A program made the position numbers and the translations under genes. Positions 46,967 to 59,178 of a stretch of DNA of 64,000 nucleotides are shown one piece after another. Position 1 is the stretch's first letter, and each line of letters begins with the position of its first letter. The notes under the pieces are model-generated. The model was given only the letters and a program-made list of their open reading frames with translations. It was not told where the DNA came from and made no database searches. Source of the DNA: Linyphia triangularis (lineage: Eukaryota; Arthropoda; Arachnida; Araneae; Linyphiidae); assembly GCA_963978545.1 (NCBI GenBank), contig OZ021727.1, forward strand, positions 17,868,743-17,932,742, read 5' to 3'.

Positions 46967-49900
46967 TTCGTTTGACAGTCAGGGAGTGGAAAACCAGGTA
47001 GAAATTACCCAAACAAACTATCTCCTTCATTTCTCCCAATGAAATTTTAAAGAGACCAAATCAACTTTGTGGAAAGGAGATTAAAAACTCCCCTCTTCAA
47101 AATCTCCACAAGGGATAAAACTCCCCTTCTCCTCTCACACAATGGGACCTCCCCCGACAAAGCCTTAGAAAAAGAAAACCAAGTCTGAAAACTTGACCTC
47201 ACTATTGACAGAACTTTAAAGAGGGGAGCTATAATCTCTTCCATTCCACCCCCCAGACTTTAATTACAAAAACGAGGCAAAGTTTTCAGGACTGTGTTGG
47301 CAACAGGAGCCAGTTGTTAATCTCACCCCAGGGTATTAGGTTTGGAGGGTCCCTGACAATGGAGTTTGGTTGTAAAACGATCTAAAATTTAGACCTTTCT
47401 CTTGGACTTTATTTTTATAATCTCCTAGAAGTAAGCCGATTTGAAATGGGAATGTCCCTGAAGTTTCTTTTTTTTTTTTTTTCCCTCTCGAATCATTTTG
47501 ACTTTGGAAAAGTTATTTATTAGATACTAACGTTCATTAATTTATTTCAGGATGTATAGAGTTTTAAGTTTCGATACATATGTTTTTTTGAAAATTTAGA
47601 AAGAAAAAAAATATGTATGAATTTAAAATGTGAAGTAGGAATCAGAACGATTTTGATTTTGTTAAAAACCACTTGTGAAAATTTAAAAAGGAATTGTGTT
47701 AAAAAGAGTAAGAATTATAATATTAACATAACAAAAAATCTAGTACAGCTCTTTCTAGGTTTTAATTCACAATAACATGGTATACTTGGTTTACTATAAA
47801 CTTATAACTTCCTGGTAACGCAATGATGTTTTAAATTAAATTGTTTCGAAACATTAGGAAAAATATGTACAGTTAAATTGTAAGAGTAGCTGTAACAAAA
47901 ATGTTGTTTCTACAGACGTTTGGATAATAGTTTATGCCCAGATACCAAGCATGTACATGAAAAATTCGGGAAAACTAGTGATTAAAACTTTTTTCATACA
48001 TGTCATGATAGTAAAAATCTTGTCAATTTAAAGGTTTTTTTTTTAAATATCTTCAAGTTGCCAAGTTTGAAGGCAAATTAAGCAAGACAATTTTTAACTG
48101 AATATCCAAGTTCCAACCTAATATCTCAAGTAGTAGCCAAATCTTTCCTATAGTTTCTACGTTAGAGTTCTACCGGTCAAAATTGAAACACTTCCTATTG
48201 AATTTTATATAATCCGATTTAATTGTTCTGGGTGGGGGGGGGGGGAGGCTTTAACCGGATGTTTTACGTTGAGTCAGTTTACACAGTCAGACAAACTTTG
48301 TTCAAGTTTCTCACTCCACAGTGTAGTGTTGTAAAAACAGACATCTTGAGCAGTTTTGTTTCGCTTCCAAGAAACATATTTATTGAATGTATTTTCATTG
48401 CAGTGATATCGTTTTTATATTTAGACAAGTTAAGGGAAAATTTAAATGAATTTACTTTATGTACCAACTTTAATTTCCCTTATCATGTAATACATGTATT
48501 AAATTACATTGCACTAATTATAATGATACATATTTTTATGATATATTTGTTAATTAACAATCTGCTTAACTATACATTTATAAAATAATTTTGCCCATCA
48601 AATAAATATTAATTAATTTCATCATAGTGTGACTCTAATAATGACTACTTTAATATTTTTCTTTTAATTTAAGTTCAAAACTAAATTTCTTTCATAAAGA
48701 AATAAACATAAAAAAATTTAACTTGTGATCCCTAATATGTTTAATTTCATTAGTTTTAATTCACATATTTCGATAAAGATATTTGGACCTATGATTTCAT
48801 TATTGCGTAGATTCAACATCGATTACGAAATAAGGTGTCTTGTCGATCAGCCAGGTTCAAGTTTTCTGGGTTTTTTTTCTCTCATTTCAATGCATAAAAT
48901 GTAGGGCGATATTCAATCGTAAAACTTTCCTGACTTTTTTCATTTAATGACAGTTGATCTACTTTCAGTAGTACAGATCTTTTAATGATGCTCTGATGCA
49001 ATTTAACCGTCTTGCATTGTGTAAGAAAATATCAAATTTAATTCAACGTTAACATATTTTGCTTCATGTACATCATGGATTTTTACTGGAGATGAAACAT
49101 TCTGAAACTAGTTTAAAAGTAACGAAAGTAAAGTTAGAGTTAATTGTGACCTAAAGTTGCAAGCAAAGAAATTTAATCAGATAAAATAGTTCTGACAATT
49201 TTAATTTAACCAAATCATATTTGTAAGTTGTTTTTTCTGCATATTCAGCAAAAATTAATTTTAACAGGAAGTATTTTTAAAACATAATTTTATATTTCCT
49301 TTTCCTCTAAATAGAAGGCGTGAACATAATTGTCTTACTTAACTATTATAATTCCTAACTAAAGTTTCAACCATACGAATTCACACAGGCAGAACATTCA
49401 GAAAACTTTAGTTTAAATCTAACAGAATTAACTAAGTTTTTTTTTTTCATGTGAACTTTCTCAGAGAGATTTGAATTCTCTGACGAACTAATTTTGACAG
49501 GTATCATTTTAAACCATAATTTTATATTGCCTTCTATCCTAAATAAACTTAATGAGTATAATTTCCATGCATAACAATTATATACGATAGATTTAACCCG
49601 CTTCCAAGGATGTAAACAAACGAATTTGCACAGGTAGATAATTCAGACGACAACTTTAATTTGCGCAGATACGAACAAACCAAGTTTCAAATCAGCTGTT
49701 CTTGGCACAATACAACCAAACACGCAGTGGCATCTCACACAAAATAAAATTCCAACAGGTCCCAACTCAACACACAAATGTGGAGAAGGGTGGGAGACGG
49801 GAGGGTCTTCTCCGCAAAGTCAAGAGCCCCCCTCTCGCCCCCACGAGCGTGCGTGCATCGGAGCGTGAGGCTTCTGCACGTGACTGTTGCCACCGCCGCC

Positions 49901-51665
49901 GAATGGAATTGACATCCTCGCATCATTGGTCAAAGTAATGAGGAATGAGCTGCAGCGAAAGAAAACTTAGCCAGCCGGAATGGCAACCGAGCCAAAGAGT
50001 TCTTCCTCGTTTGAAGCGCCGCCCTAGCGACGTTCTCAATCTCGTGAAAATTCTCCTTCGCTCTCTGTGTTCTCTTCTATGCGAGCATATATAGGTTTTT
50101 TTTTATCTTTGTTTTGTATTTTCTTTTTTGGGGAGAACTTTTGGAGAGACGAAGAGGCAGGAGTCAGTAGGTTGGTGGGGAAATTAGAGATTTTCTTGAG
50201 GGTTTCAGCACGTCTTGTTGTCTGTTGACATTTGGGAGAGCAATTTTCTTATTCCAACAAGTGGAGATTCTGGGGAAAAGCATATTCTTTTTGTTTATTT
50301 GACAGAAATTCCATGAAAAATTATCTTTAAATAGCATGTTTCACTTCTTAAGAATAAAGTGTTTTTCGCGAATTGCTCTTGTTGTGCTCTTGTTTGTAAG
50401 GACTATTGCTCTTGTTGTAATGAATGTAGTGTTGAATCTAGAGTCTGCGGACAAAATTAGTCGAAGCCCTTATGCTATCGTAGAGTTGTAGTTGGAAGAA
50501 TGAAGTTATTGCTCAGACTTCAACTTTTTAATTGTGTGGTTTAATAATACGATGCTGTTATAGATTGAAAAAAAAATAGGATGTCCCCAAAAGCAAAATA
50601 TTCTTTATAAAAAGTTCTCAATTTTAGGAAAAGTAAATTTTTCTACCAAAAAATAGTGAAGTGTTAAAAATTAGAATAATAGGAAGATATATTATGTAGT
50701 AAAACAAATTCCTCTCATATTATTGTTAAAATGTAACATTTTAATTTGCTATTAAATTTTTAATTTCCAGATTTAAAATAATTTTTTTTAATGCGTTTTA
50801 AATACCGACTAAATTAGATCGTTAGTATTCAAACGACTATCTTCTTCCAAATCTCAAACATGGAATATCTTTGGTCGTTATTATTCAAATGACTATTTTC
50901 GAGTTGGATATTTCCTTCAAATTTCAAACATTGATTATATTTGGTGATTATTATTCAAATGGACTATTTTGTTACTGGATATTTCCTTCAAATCTACTTT
51001 TTTATTCCAATGATTTTTTTTTTTTTTTAAAAAAGATAACATTTAACGAGATTTAAACTCTTGAGAAGCGGAGCGTGTGCATATAGGGGTGCTGAGTCAA
51101 GAAGAGACATCGTTAAAACGGTCCTGAATTACATCGTGAAGAATATCAGAGATCAAATAAAGGAGTTTGATGTGCGGGTCATCGTTTGTACAAAGGACAA
51201 GTTGAGAGTTGAACTGTATTTAAAATTATTTTCACAAACCACAATGGTGTAGATATGGTGAAACTTGAATCCTAAATTTCGAATAGTTCTCAAATGCGAT
51301 TTAAAAAAAAAAAAATTGCACCAGAAATGAAAACTGGATTTCTTTTAATAGAGAGATTCATTTGATTTAAGAGAGCATTTTCTTCTGTAACTGATGTCTA
51401 AATAAAATACTTAAATGTTGTTTTTTTCTATGAAACTGTTTTGGGATATACGCCTGTTAAGTTTCCTCAGATGGTTTTTCAGAAAGTTCAGATCAAATTT
51501 CATTCAATGATTTTGATAGTTAATGGAATGATCACGGAGTGTTTATTATTGATACAAGCATTATTACTTCAAAATTACACAACTGGATGTGGTTCTTGGT
51601 TTAAAAATTTATTTACTTAAAAGTTGTTTTAATATTAAAATGCATATAATAAATTTTGCAACTAT
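46967..51665. other. Gene-free stretch with a mixed-composition island
   Basis: A G run lies at about 48233-48246. The island at 49690-50095 has balanced composition, ends in a TATATAGG stretch (50086-50093) and has CpG-containing words (GCCGCC, AGCGACG). It could be a promoter-like or conserved element, but no start of a gene is visible next to it. The 121-codon ORF at 48223-48588 begins in the G run and shows no domain. A short duplication lies at 50860-51000 (AATGACTATTTT, GGATATTTCCTTCAAAT repeated). Confidence 0.5.
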
Positions 51666-52004
51666 ATATACATATACATGAGTCGTCCATTTTCAAAAGT
51701 GCCTAATTGATAAAATTTGTTTTACAGTGGCGAAAGTTTCTAAATCCTATTTAAACTAGGAATGCGGAACATCGCCCAACTTTCAATACTGAAGTGGATT
51801 TGTGTCATTTACCGTCTGTATATATAATCAATTTAGAGAAAATGGCCAGTTTGGCGATATTTTTTGCGATAATTCTTGTACGGATTTTAAAAAAAATAAA
51901 AAATCGCCAAAATGGTAATTTTGGCGATATACTTATCCTTATCTTTATCTTTATTTATATACTTATCCTTATTTATCCTTTATTATAAGCGAAACTGGGT
52001 GGAG

Positions 52005-52360
52005 AATTAATAGTTTAAAAAACTAAAAAATACGCTTTAATAGAAAAGTGAACTAAAAAGTAGAAAATAATTTTAAATAAGTTTGAAATAAGAATAGAGT
52101 GATTAACAAGAAATATTTATTTTATCGTAAAAATGCGTGGGGTGTTTTTTAAGATATTTTCATAATGGCTCTACTTTTACCAATATCTGTCATTAAATAT
52201 TTTCAACAATTGACATCAAGCACCCCACGCTTTTTTACGATAAAATAAATATTTCTTGTTAATCACTCTATTCTTATTTCAAACTTATTTAAAATTATTT
52301 TCTACTTTTTAGTTCACTTTTCTATTAAAGCGTATTTTTTAGTTTTTTAAACTATTAATT
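52005..52360. repeat. Near-perfect 140-bp inverted repeat (hairpin element)
   Basis: Arms 52005-52144 and 52221-52360 are complementary over 140 bp with about one mismatch, separated by a 76-bp loop. Inner arm ends read GCGTGGGGTG and CACCCCACGC. A partial repeat of the outer arm end follows at about 52361-52432. Such identity between arms implies very recent formation, gene conversion, or selection for the hairpin. No ORF lies inside. Confidence 0.92.
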
Positions 52361-52697
52361 ATTTTCTACTTTTTAGTTTGGTTTTCTATTAAAGCGTGTT
52401 TTTTTAGTTTTTAAACTATTAATTATTTTTTCTGTAAACTATAATTTTTTTTAGTTAGTTTACAAAACTCTCCAGTTGTTTCTGCCAATAGTCACATGCT
52501 TGTCTCAAATTTAAGTCATGTGTATGCCTTAGTACACACCGTATTACTTGGCACAAAACACTACCGTGTCTCTGAATATGAAAAATCACTAATCCTGAAG
52601 ATTCTGGTAAGGATAATGCGACTAAAAAAACACGCTTTGTATAACCGTCGTTCAAACGACAAATCTTTCAAACGGCACACCAGGGTTCGATTTCGGA

Positions 52698-52940
52698 GAA
52701 GGTTGGTTGGTTGGAATTTAACGGTGCAAGGGCAACACGAGGTAATCCTTGTGATAAAGCGACAAACTTATTGAATTATTGAATTGTCATCGGTCCTTAA
52801 TAAGTATGCCAAATTTCGAGTTAATCCGACGTTTTGAAGGGGGTCAAAATCATGTTCAAAGATTCCGTTACATACTAACATACAAACATACTAACATACA
52901 TACGTCTGAATCTAATAAAAGCGTATTAAAAAAAAAAAAC
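52698..52940 (+). repeat. Degenerate SINE-like fragment plus retroelement-style tail
   Basis: At 52700, TTGGTTGGTTGG leads to GGCAACACGAGG, resembling the tail half of SINE family 1 (TTGGTTGGTTG, GCAACACGAGGG). From about 52785 the sequence changes to ATCGGTCCTTAATAAG, AATTTCGAGTTAATCC, then ACATAC repeats and a terminal A run (52928-52939). That succession resembles the 3' end of a truncated non-LTR retrotransposon, but no reverse transcriptase is attached. Confidence 0.45.
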
Positions 52941-54300
52941 GATCGTTGATGAGGTATGATTAAGGAAAGAGAACTCTGTGTTAAAGGCATTCGTTTTTCC
53001 ACTTTTTATGCCTTTAAAACATTTATACGGGGATTTTTGAGGTGGGGTTGTTTAGAACACCTTAAGAGGCATTAGCACAGCGCTTTTTATCCAAATCGTT
53101 AGATCCGTTTTTTTAGCAATCATTGAAAAACATGATTTTTTCAATGGCAGCTACCTTATGCGCACGCGCTATTTTGATGAAAACCTTAATGGTAGGTCCC
53201 ATGGTCACCACTAAACCTCATACTCATTTTTTGAAATCAGGATGTTCCAAAACATGGAGAAATGAAAAGAATCAAATTTTTTTTTTTTTTTTACCGAATG
53301 CTATACTTTCATTACCCTATGTATACATATGGGTAATTGAAAGTAAAAAAAGGACTGAAATTCGAGTACAAATTCAAACCGGGCCTAGTTGCATTTCATT
53401 CCATTTCCAAAACTGTCTTATTGCAAACTCAGATACTGTTCCAAAACTATCTACTTGCTAGCATCTAAGATGGCGACTTTCACGAAGCCATTTCCAAAAA
53501 TTTCGAGTTGCAATAAAAAAGAGCCCTACCCACTAGTTCTCAGCTTTCACAAAATTATTTATTCTGAAAAACTGGGAGATATTTTCATAGTGCAGACTTA
53601 TATTTCTACACTTTTTACTAATAATTACTGTTGGCTAACCTGCTACTTTTAGGGAATCAGTTATTTTTGTTCAGCTGTGTTGATTGAAATTTGGGGGATT
53701 TCCATGAGGTTATGTCTCGTGTTACGTTGTCTTTTCTTGTGATCTTGTGAAAGAAAATGAGTTTAAATATTGCAAACGTTGAAGAAGAAGTGAGAGTTGA
53801 AGGTGTTGTGAAAAGTGTAAGTGAAAATAAAAGTAGTTTGTTTTAAACTTTTTAGCATCACATTCAGTCTCATTGTTGTTTTTGATTTCCGAAACTGACC
53901 AGCTGCATTTACAGTGTCAAAACTATCTAATTGCAAAAGGTTCAACTACAAAACTAGCAAATTACAATTATTTTTTTTTCGAAAACTGCCTAGTTGCATA
54001 TTAAAACAGCTTATTACTGATTTATATAAAATAATAATACCGTCCTAAAACCTTGCAAATTGTGTTTCTAATTTATTTGCAGATTTTATAAACATAGGAC
54101 AGTCATAAATTAACTATTGAGTTGAATAAAATACAGGTTTTTTTCGTTTCCTGAAAAGTTGTCTCCAAGGCAACTGTGCACTTTTGGAAATGGACGACTC
54201 ACATATACATATACAAGCCGTTATACGTATGAAAATAAAGGTCCGGTCCACTACCATACTTTCCATATCTTATTATTGAAAAATTAAGTAAAAAGAAAAG

Positions 54301-54324
54301 GAAAAAAAAAAAAAAAAAAAAAAA
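54301..54324 (+). repeat. Poly(A) run
   Basis: An uninterrupted A run of about 23 bases between the putative transposon end and the next SINE. No retroposed body is obvious. Confidence 0.6.
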
Positions 54325-54578
54325 GACGAGAAACAATCAACTTGAAAAAGTTTTTGTGCAAAAAATAAATATTTTCAAGAGAAACGGCAAAATCTCTAAA
54401 TTTGGAAAGTCATTTTCTGAATATTGAAATTATTACTATAAGTGACAAAACTCTGGCAAAATTGAAAGCATTTTTTTAAAATGCTTTCTTGGGAATATTG
54501 TTTTTGTCTATACTCAAGACTACTTAAAAACACCGCTACAAAATGATTCAGAATCTTAAGAGATTAAATGCTTTCAAG

Positions 54579-54765
54579 GTTGGTTGGTTGATATGTACGT
54601 TCAACGACCTATTTTTATGCACAATAACGTCTAATCAGGCAGGGAGATACAGCTTAACTTGGAATCTGAACCACAATGCACATCCATGCATAACCCAGGA
54701 TTCGAATCCGGCAACCTTTAGACGGACACAATCGGAAAAGCTACGAACATCATCAGGCAGCCCGA
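54579..54765 (-). mobile_element. SINE family 2, copy 3 (diverged)
   Basis: The plus side begins TTGGTTGGTTGATATGTACG. TCAACGACCTATTTTTATG, CTAATCAGGC and CATCCATGCATAACCCAGGA follow in the same order as in 46768-46956. The B-box on the minus strand is GGATTCGAATCC. The right (head) end is diverged and its limit is approximate, and no clear target duplication remains. Confidence 0.7.
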
Positions 54766-54827
54766 CAAACGCCACAACTAATGTCGCAACCACCATTGTA
54801 TCTGCTATTTTTAAGCATAAACTTTTT

Positions 54828-54892
54828 CGGACCTCCGGGACTCGATCCCAAAACCTTTCACACGTAAAGCGAATTGTTCTGTAAAGTCTATG
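54828..54892 (-). pseudogene. tRNA-like 3' half (possible tRNA-Val-type relic)
   Basis: On the minus strand, TTCGCTTTACGTGTGAA can form a 5-bp anticodon stem with loop TTTACGT (anticodon TAC), followed by a T-arm-like GGGATCGAGTCCC. The D-arm side does not fold and there is no matching acceptor stem, so it is not a functional tRNA gene. It may be a tRNA pseudogene or a SINE head. Confidence 0.4.
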
Positions 54893-55367
54893 GGCAGGAG
54901 AAAGACTCCCCTCTTATCTCTCGGCACAAAAGAGGCAACGCCGTGTAATGCGAGTCTAATCGCCGGTAAAATATTCAAGCGATGGGGCCGCACGTTCCAC
55001 GGCGACATTCTTTGCAAGATCGTTCCAAAAGCAGACGATACACTTCATTAAACACAAGGCGTCCCGTGGAATTCCACGCAACCACCCTTCTACTAACACC
55101 CCAGCCAACGCAACAAAACACCCTCGTATCTGTTTTCTCTGCAATTCCTTTTTTTCTCCCCCATCTCAACGGAAAAGCTAATACAAAGGGAAAAAGAGTC
55201 TGGCTAGAAATAATAACAGTGAATGAGGGAGGGGGAGTGGGGGGGGGGCAGTCGACTCAGGACTGTGCTATTTGGAAGGGGGCATTCTCTAGTGTGATAT
55301 GTAGGTGTGTGTGTGGGTGTGTGAAAATCTTTTGCTATTGTTGTGAAGAGGGAATATGTTCATTGTA

Positions 55368-55410
<43 letters not shown>

Positions 55411-57970
55411 GCTTCATTGTGTTACAATGGAGTTACAATGGAATTTTAAAGAAAAGGGTTTTGGGATGTGTTGCTTTTTTGTAAAGTAGGGGATGAAAAT
55501 GTTTGAGGGTCTTTGGATGATTTTAGTTTTTTTTTTTTTTTTTTTTTTTTTTAAGGGGGGGGGGGGACCAGGTCATTAGAGTGGTAATGATGTATAAATG
55601 TGCGAATTTTATGGTTTGAGTGAAGAAGTTTATACATGCACAGGATATAAGTTTTTAAACTATTCGTTCACTTAAGAGTTGCTTTATGCGTGAAGCTTTA
55701 TAATGTCGATTGTTGTTAACATGATTTGTTATTCCTTAGAATTAAACTGGAATAAATTTGAATTTGTAATATATTTATAGAGCTTTATGTTAGCGTACAT
55801 CTCTGCAAAGAAATTTTTTTATGGCATCTGCATATATGTGGCAATTTAGGATCAAATATTAGTTTTGAAGCTTACCCATCAGTATGAAGGATTGATGTAT
55901 GTGATAAAAGATAGTAAAATTTTACCCACGGATCACCATCTATTTTTATTTTTTCCCTGAAAAACATGAAAATTTTTATACTTAATAAGTATTTTAATAG
56001 TAGCAATGTTCTGCAATTGAAAATTTAACTAACTGAATTTTTTTTAAGGAATTAATTTTTTTAATGTGTCTCTTATAGGCCTATCCCTTTTTTCCTTTTA
56101 AGATACTGCTTCGAAAATTCAACCAGATTTTAGAATGATTAAAGTGTTGTATAATAAAATATTAAGAAGAATTTTTTTTTAATTTCCAACTTAAAAAAAA
56201 AGTTATATACAAAATCGAAGCAATTTTTTTTGGAAAAATCGTCGTTTTCATTTTTATGAAATGCTATAAAAACGAATTTCATAAATTAAAATAGCTTGTC
56301 CAGTAGAATATAGAGTATTTTTGACAAAAAGAATTATAGTCTTAAGTCCATATGGAAAGAAACTTTTATGACTTTTTCTGAGTAGAAAACATAAAAAATC
56401 AAGTTCAAAGTAAAATGAATTTGAATATTAACTGTGCATTACAACAGTACGCCTGTCAGTAAATGAAAATGCAAAAGTAAACACGTTTAAAAAACCGTAT
56501 AGAGTTTTGATATTTTCCTCATGCGTGAATCAATATATATATAAAGGTTTTCTGCATTAAAATCACAATTTTGAAGGGTTTTTTTTTTTTACGAAATGGA
56601 AGGTACTCTACTTTATTGACAATATTATGTACATAGTACAAAAACAATTAACTAGTAGTTCTATCAATCGAATCCTACATTATATTGCTACATGTGGAAT
56701 AAGACTGTCACAAAGCGAACTTTATCAATTCAAAAGGAAACACGATTAAATATTTCAATAAAAGGTTTCTTAAACTGTTTACTTAATTTAGCTATTTATA
56801 AGCCATTTTTTTTTTTTTTTTTTTTTAATAAAACAACATTTATTATTTTATAAAATATATTCGTAACTTACTATTGACTAACATTTAGAACTACGTTTCT
56901 GACACTATTTCTCAAAGAACAGTAATAACTATTGCCATTCCCTTTTAACAATAAATCTGCCTGATAATGATAAATAACTTACCATCATGCTTACGTCAGT
57001 CGCAACTAAAATATGCTTACGTAAGTTAACATTAGATTGTTTCCACTCTAAAATCCACCTATTTTAAGTCTTTCCCTAGAAGTTGAATTTAAACTCTGTG
57101 ATAATTCACATCCGACGGACCATCACTTGTCGATAGCTTTTAATAATATCACAACTACACTTCTAAATGACGATACTCATTTTCCTTCCATAAACACTTT
57201 TATTGTAATTCGATTATGTAGCAGGTGGAGAAGGTTTTTTTATAACGGTTTTTAACACACTTTTTCTACCAGAACAAAAACAGAACACCAAAAAAATCTA
57301 ATATGATTTAATTGCCACTTGAAAAGAATAAATTTTGAAAGTACGACAACGAAAAATATACCAAACTATAATTATATAAGGATTGGAATCATGACGCGGT
57401 GTAAGCACTATGTGACTCATAATTTTTTTTCATAATATACCAAAGCTTACAGTGACTCATAATATAAAATCATTAATATTATTGCCCAAAAATCCAAAAA
57501 CTTTACACTGTGACAGTCCTCCAAAAGCGCTAAATAATATTCTTTTATGTTTTGGCCATTCTGAAATAAATCTTATAACACTGCGGAAAATTTACTCCTT
57601 CCAAATAGTTGATAAAATAACAAAGACGCTTTTATTAAAAGAATAGTAACAATGTGCATTGTCAGTGCTTCAACTAAATAAATCTTACTTTATCCTTTAT
57701 TATTCAAAGCCGCAATAAATCTATTTAATAAAGAGTTCCTTAACCTTAGGTATGTTATTATTTTTGAAAGCATAATAAATTTCAAAGTTCTTAAATATCC
57801 ACTAAAACATTAGCTTTATATTCATATTTCGCAGAGAGATCAATTGATGATTAATAAGTAGTTAGTGCATCTCACTATTACTATGTGATGATTCAAGTAT
57901 TGTGATAGAGGTGTTAAAATCTAGAAAATTAACAATGCCATTAATCTGAAAAGAAAGAAAAAAAAGAGAA

Positions 57971-58006
<36 letters not shown>

Positions 58007-59178
58007 TTTTCTTGGTAGCATAATGCCTGCTCGTAAGTAATGTTAATTAAGGACAGTTAATTGTTAAGTAGAATTTCTACTACATATTTAATATTTAAAA
58101 TATACTTTGTAATATTAATTTTACTTAATAATTATAGAGAAAAATATGCAATATATAAATAACGTATTAAAATTGTGTAAAATATAAATAATGGGAAAAA
58201 AATATTTAAAATATAAATGAGATTTCATTTATTTTTAAAAAAAGTCGCATTCTCTTTTCTTCGAAAATCAAATGGCTATTAATCATAAGCATTCATGTTT
58301 GTCGTATTTAAAAGTAAATAAAAGAACACTACACAGTACACATACGCCGTATATATACATATATTTCTACACTTTAAATTTAACTTTCTTAGGGTTATCA
58401 TAATGATTAAGCATTGTTGTTTCAATTAAATAATAGACAATAATTAAATAACAAACTTTCAAACTTTAAACTAAGCGCATTTTCACGTTATATTTAGAAA
58501 AGGAAACAATCTTCCTTTTAAACACTATAAAGGGAAAATTAACTAAATTTAATTAAAATTATAATTACATTAAAAAATAGTTAAATATAATTACAAACTG
58601 AATATTAATTAACTCTGTTGCGGAAAGAACTCAACTCTGAAAAACAATATGTTTTAGGAACATGAGTAAAAGGGAATATTTTGATAACCACTATAGAACC
58701 ATACTTGATCTCTTGTCTACAATAGAACAAAACACGACCTTCCAAGAAAGTAAGTTGCTTCAGCAATATAACAAGTGGTAATAAAGAAAATTGCAAATGT
58801 ATTTGACGTAGAAATTTGGCTTTGAAATTTTTAAAGTGGAGTTTTCTTCACAATAGTGGATTTAAATATATTATAATATTTATCGTATATTGTTTTTATA
58901 ATTAAACTTTCAAAAGTTATTAAAAAACTGATCAGATTAGATGAAATTTGATCTGTATAAACTCGAAGAAATGATAAATGGTATGGTATTAGATATTATT
59001 ATTATTTTTTTCGAAATATCTTTTTTCTTCTTATGACGTACCACTTACTTCTTTACGCATATCCAGGTTAAATTTTAGGACCTTATGATAAATGTGTTTT
59101 TTTACATTTTTTTTTTTTTAAGTTGAACATTATTTATTATCAACCTAGGGTGCTTATACTGCTGTCTTAATCATAAAT
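54893..59178. other. Gene-free stretch with island and homopolymers
   Basis: An island of balanced composition spans about 54895-55330, with several overlapping ORFs on both strands and no domain. Then come poly(T) at 55372-55409 (38 bases), T run 55528-55552 followed by a G run at 55555-55567, T run at about 56808-56826, and an (AT)n microsatellite at 57974-58004. The rest is AT-rich without signal. Confidence 0.5.
57974..58004. repeat. (TA)n microsatellite
   Basis: About 15 uninterrupted TA units following an A-rich stretch. Confidence 0.9.

Larger units (their letters stand above)
51668..54213. mobile_element. Putative DNA transposon with 24-bp inverted ends
   Basis: GAGTCGTCCATTTTCAAAAG (plus TGC) at 51680-51702 and the complement at 54178-54201 pair over about 24 bp with one mismatch, next to TATA-type alternating sequence on both outer sides. 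The right third (53380-54060) has repeated words of the type AAAACT.(T/C)CTA(A/G)TTGCA, which may be subterminal repeats. It contains an internal hairpin (52005-52360), a degenerate SINE-like fragment and a retroelement-like tail. No transposase is seen. The target duplication is unclear, so the class is unknown. Confidence 0.55.

Noticed and set aside
48223..48588. 121-codon ORF with hydrophobic C-terminus
   Set aside because: It starts inside a G run and shows no recognised domain; hydrophobicity is expected from AT-rich codons.
54811..55368. Four overlapping ORFs in the balanced-composition island
   Set aside because: All frames are open because the island is less AT-rich; none shows a motif, so a coding call is not supported.
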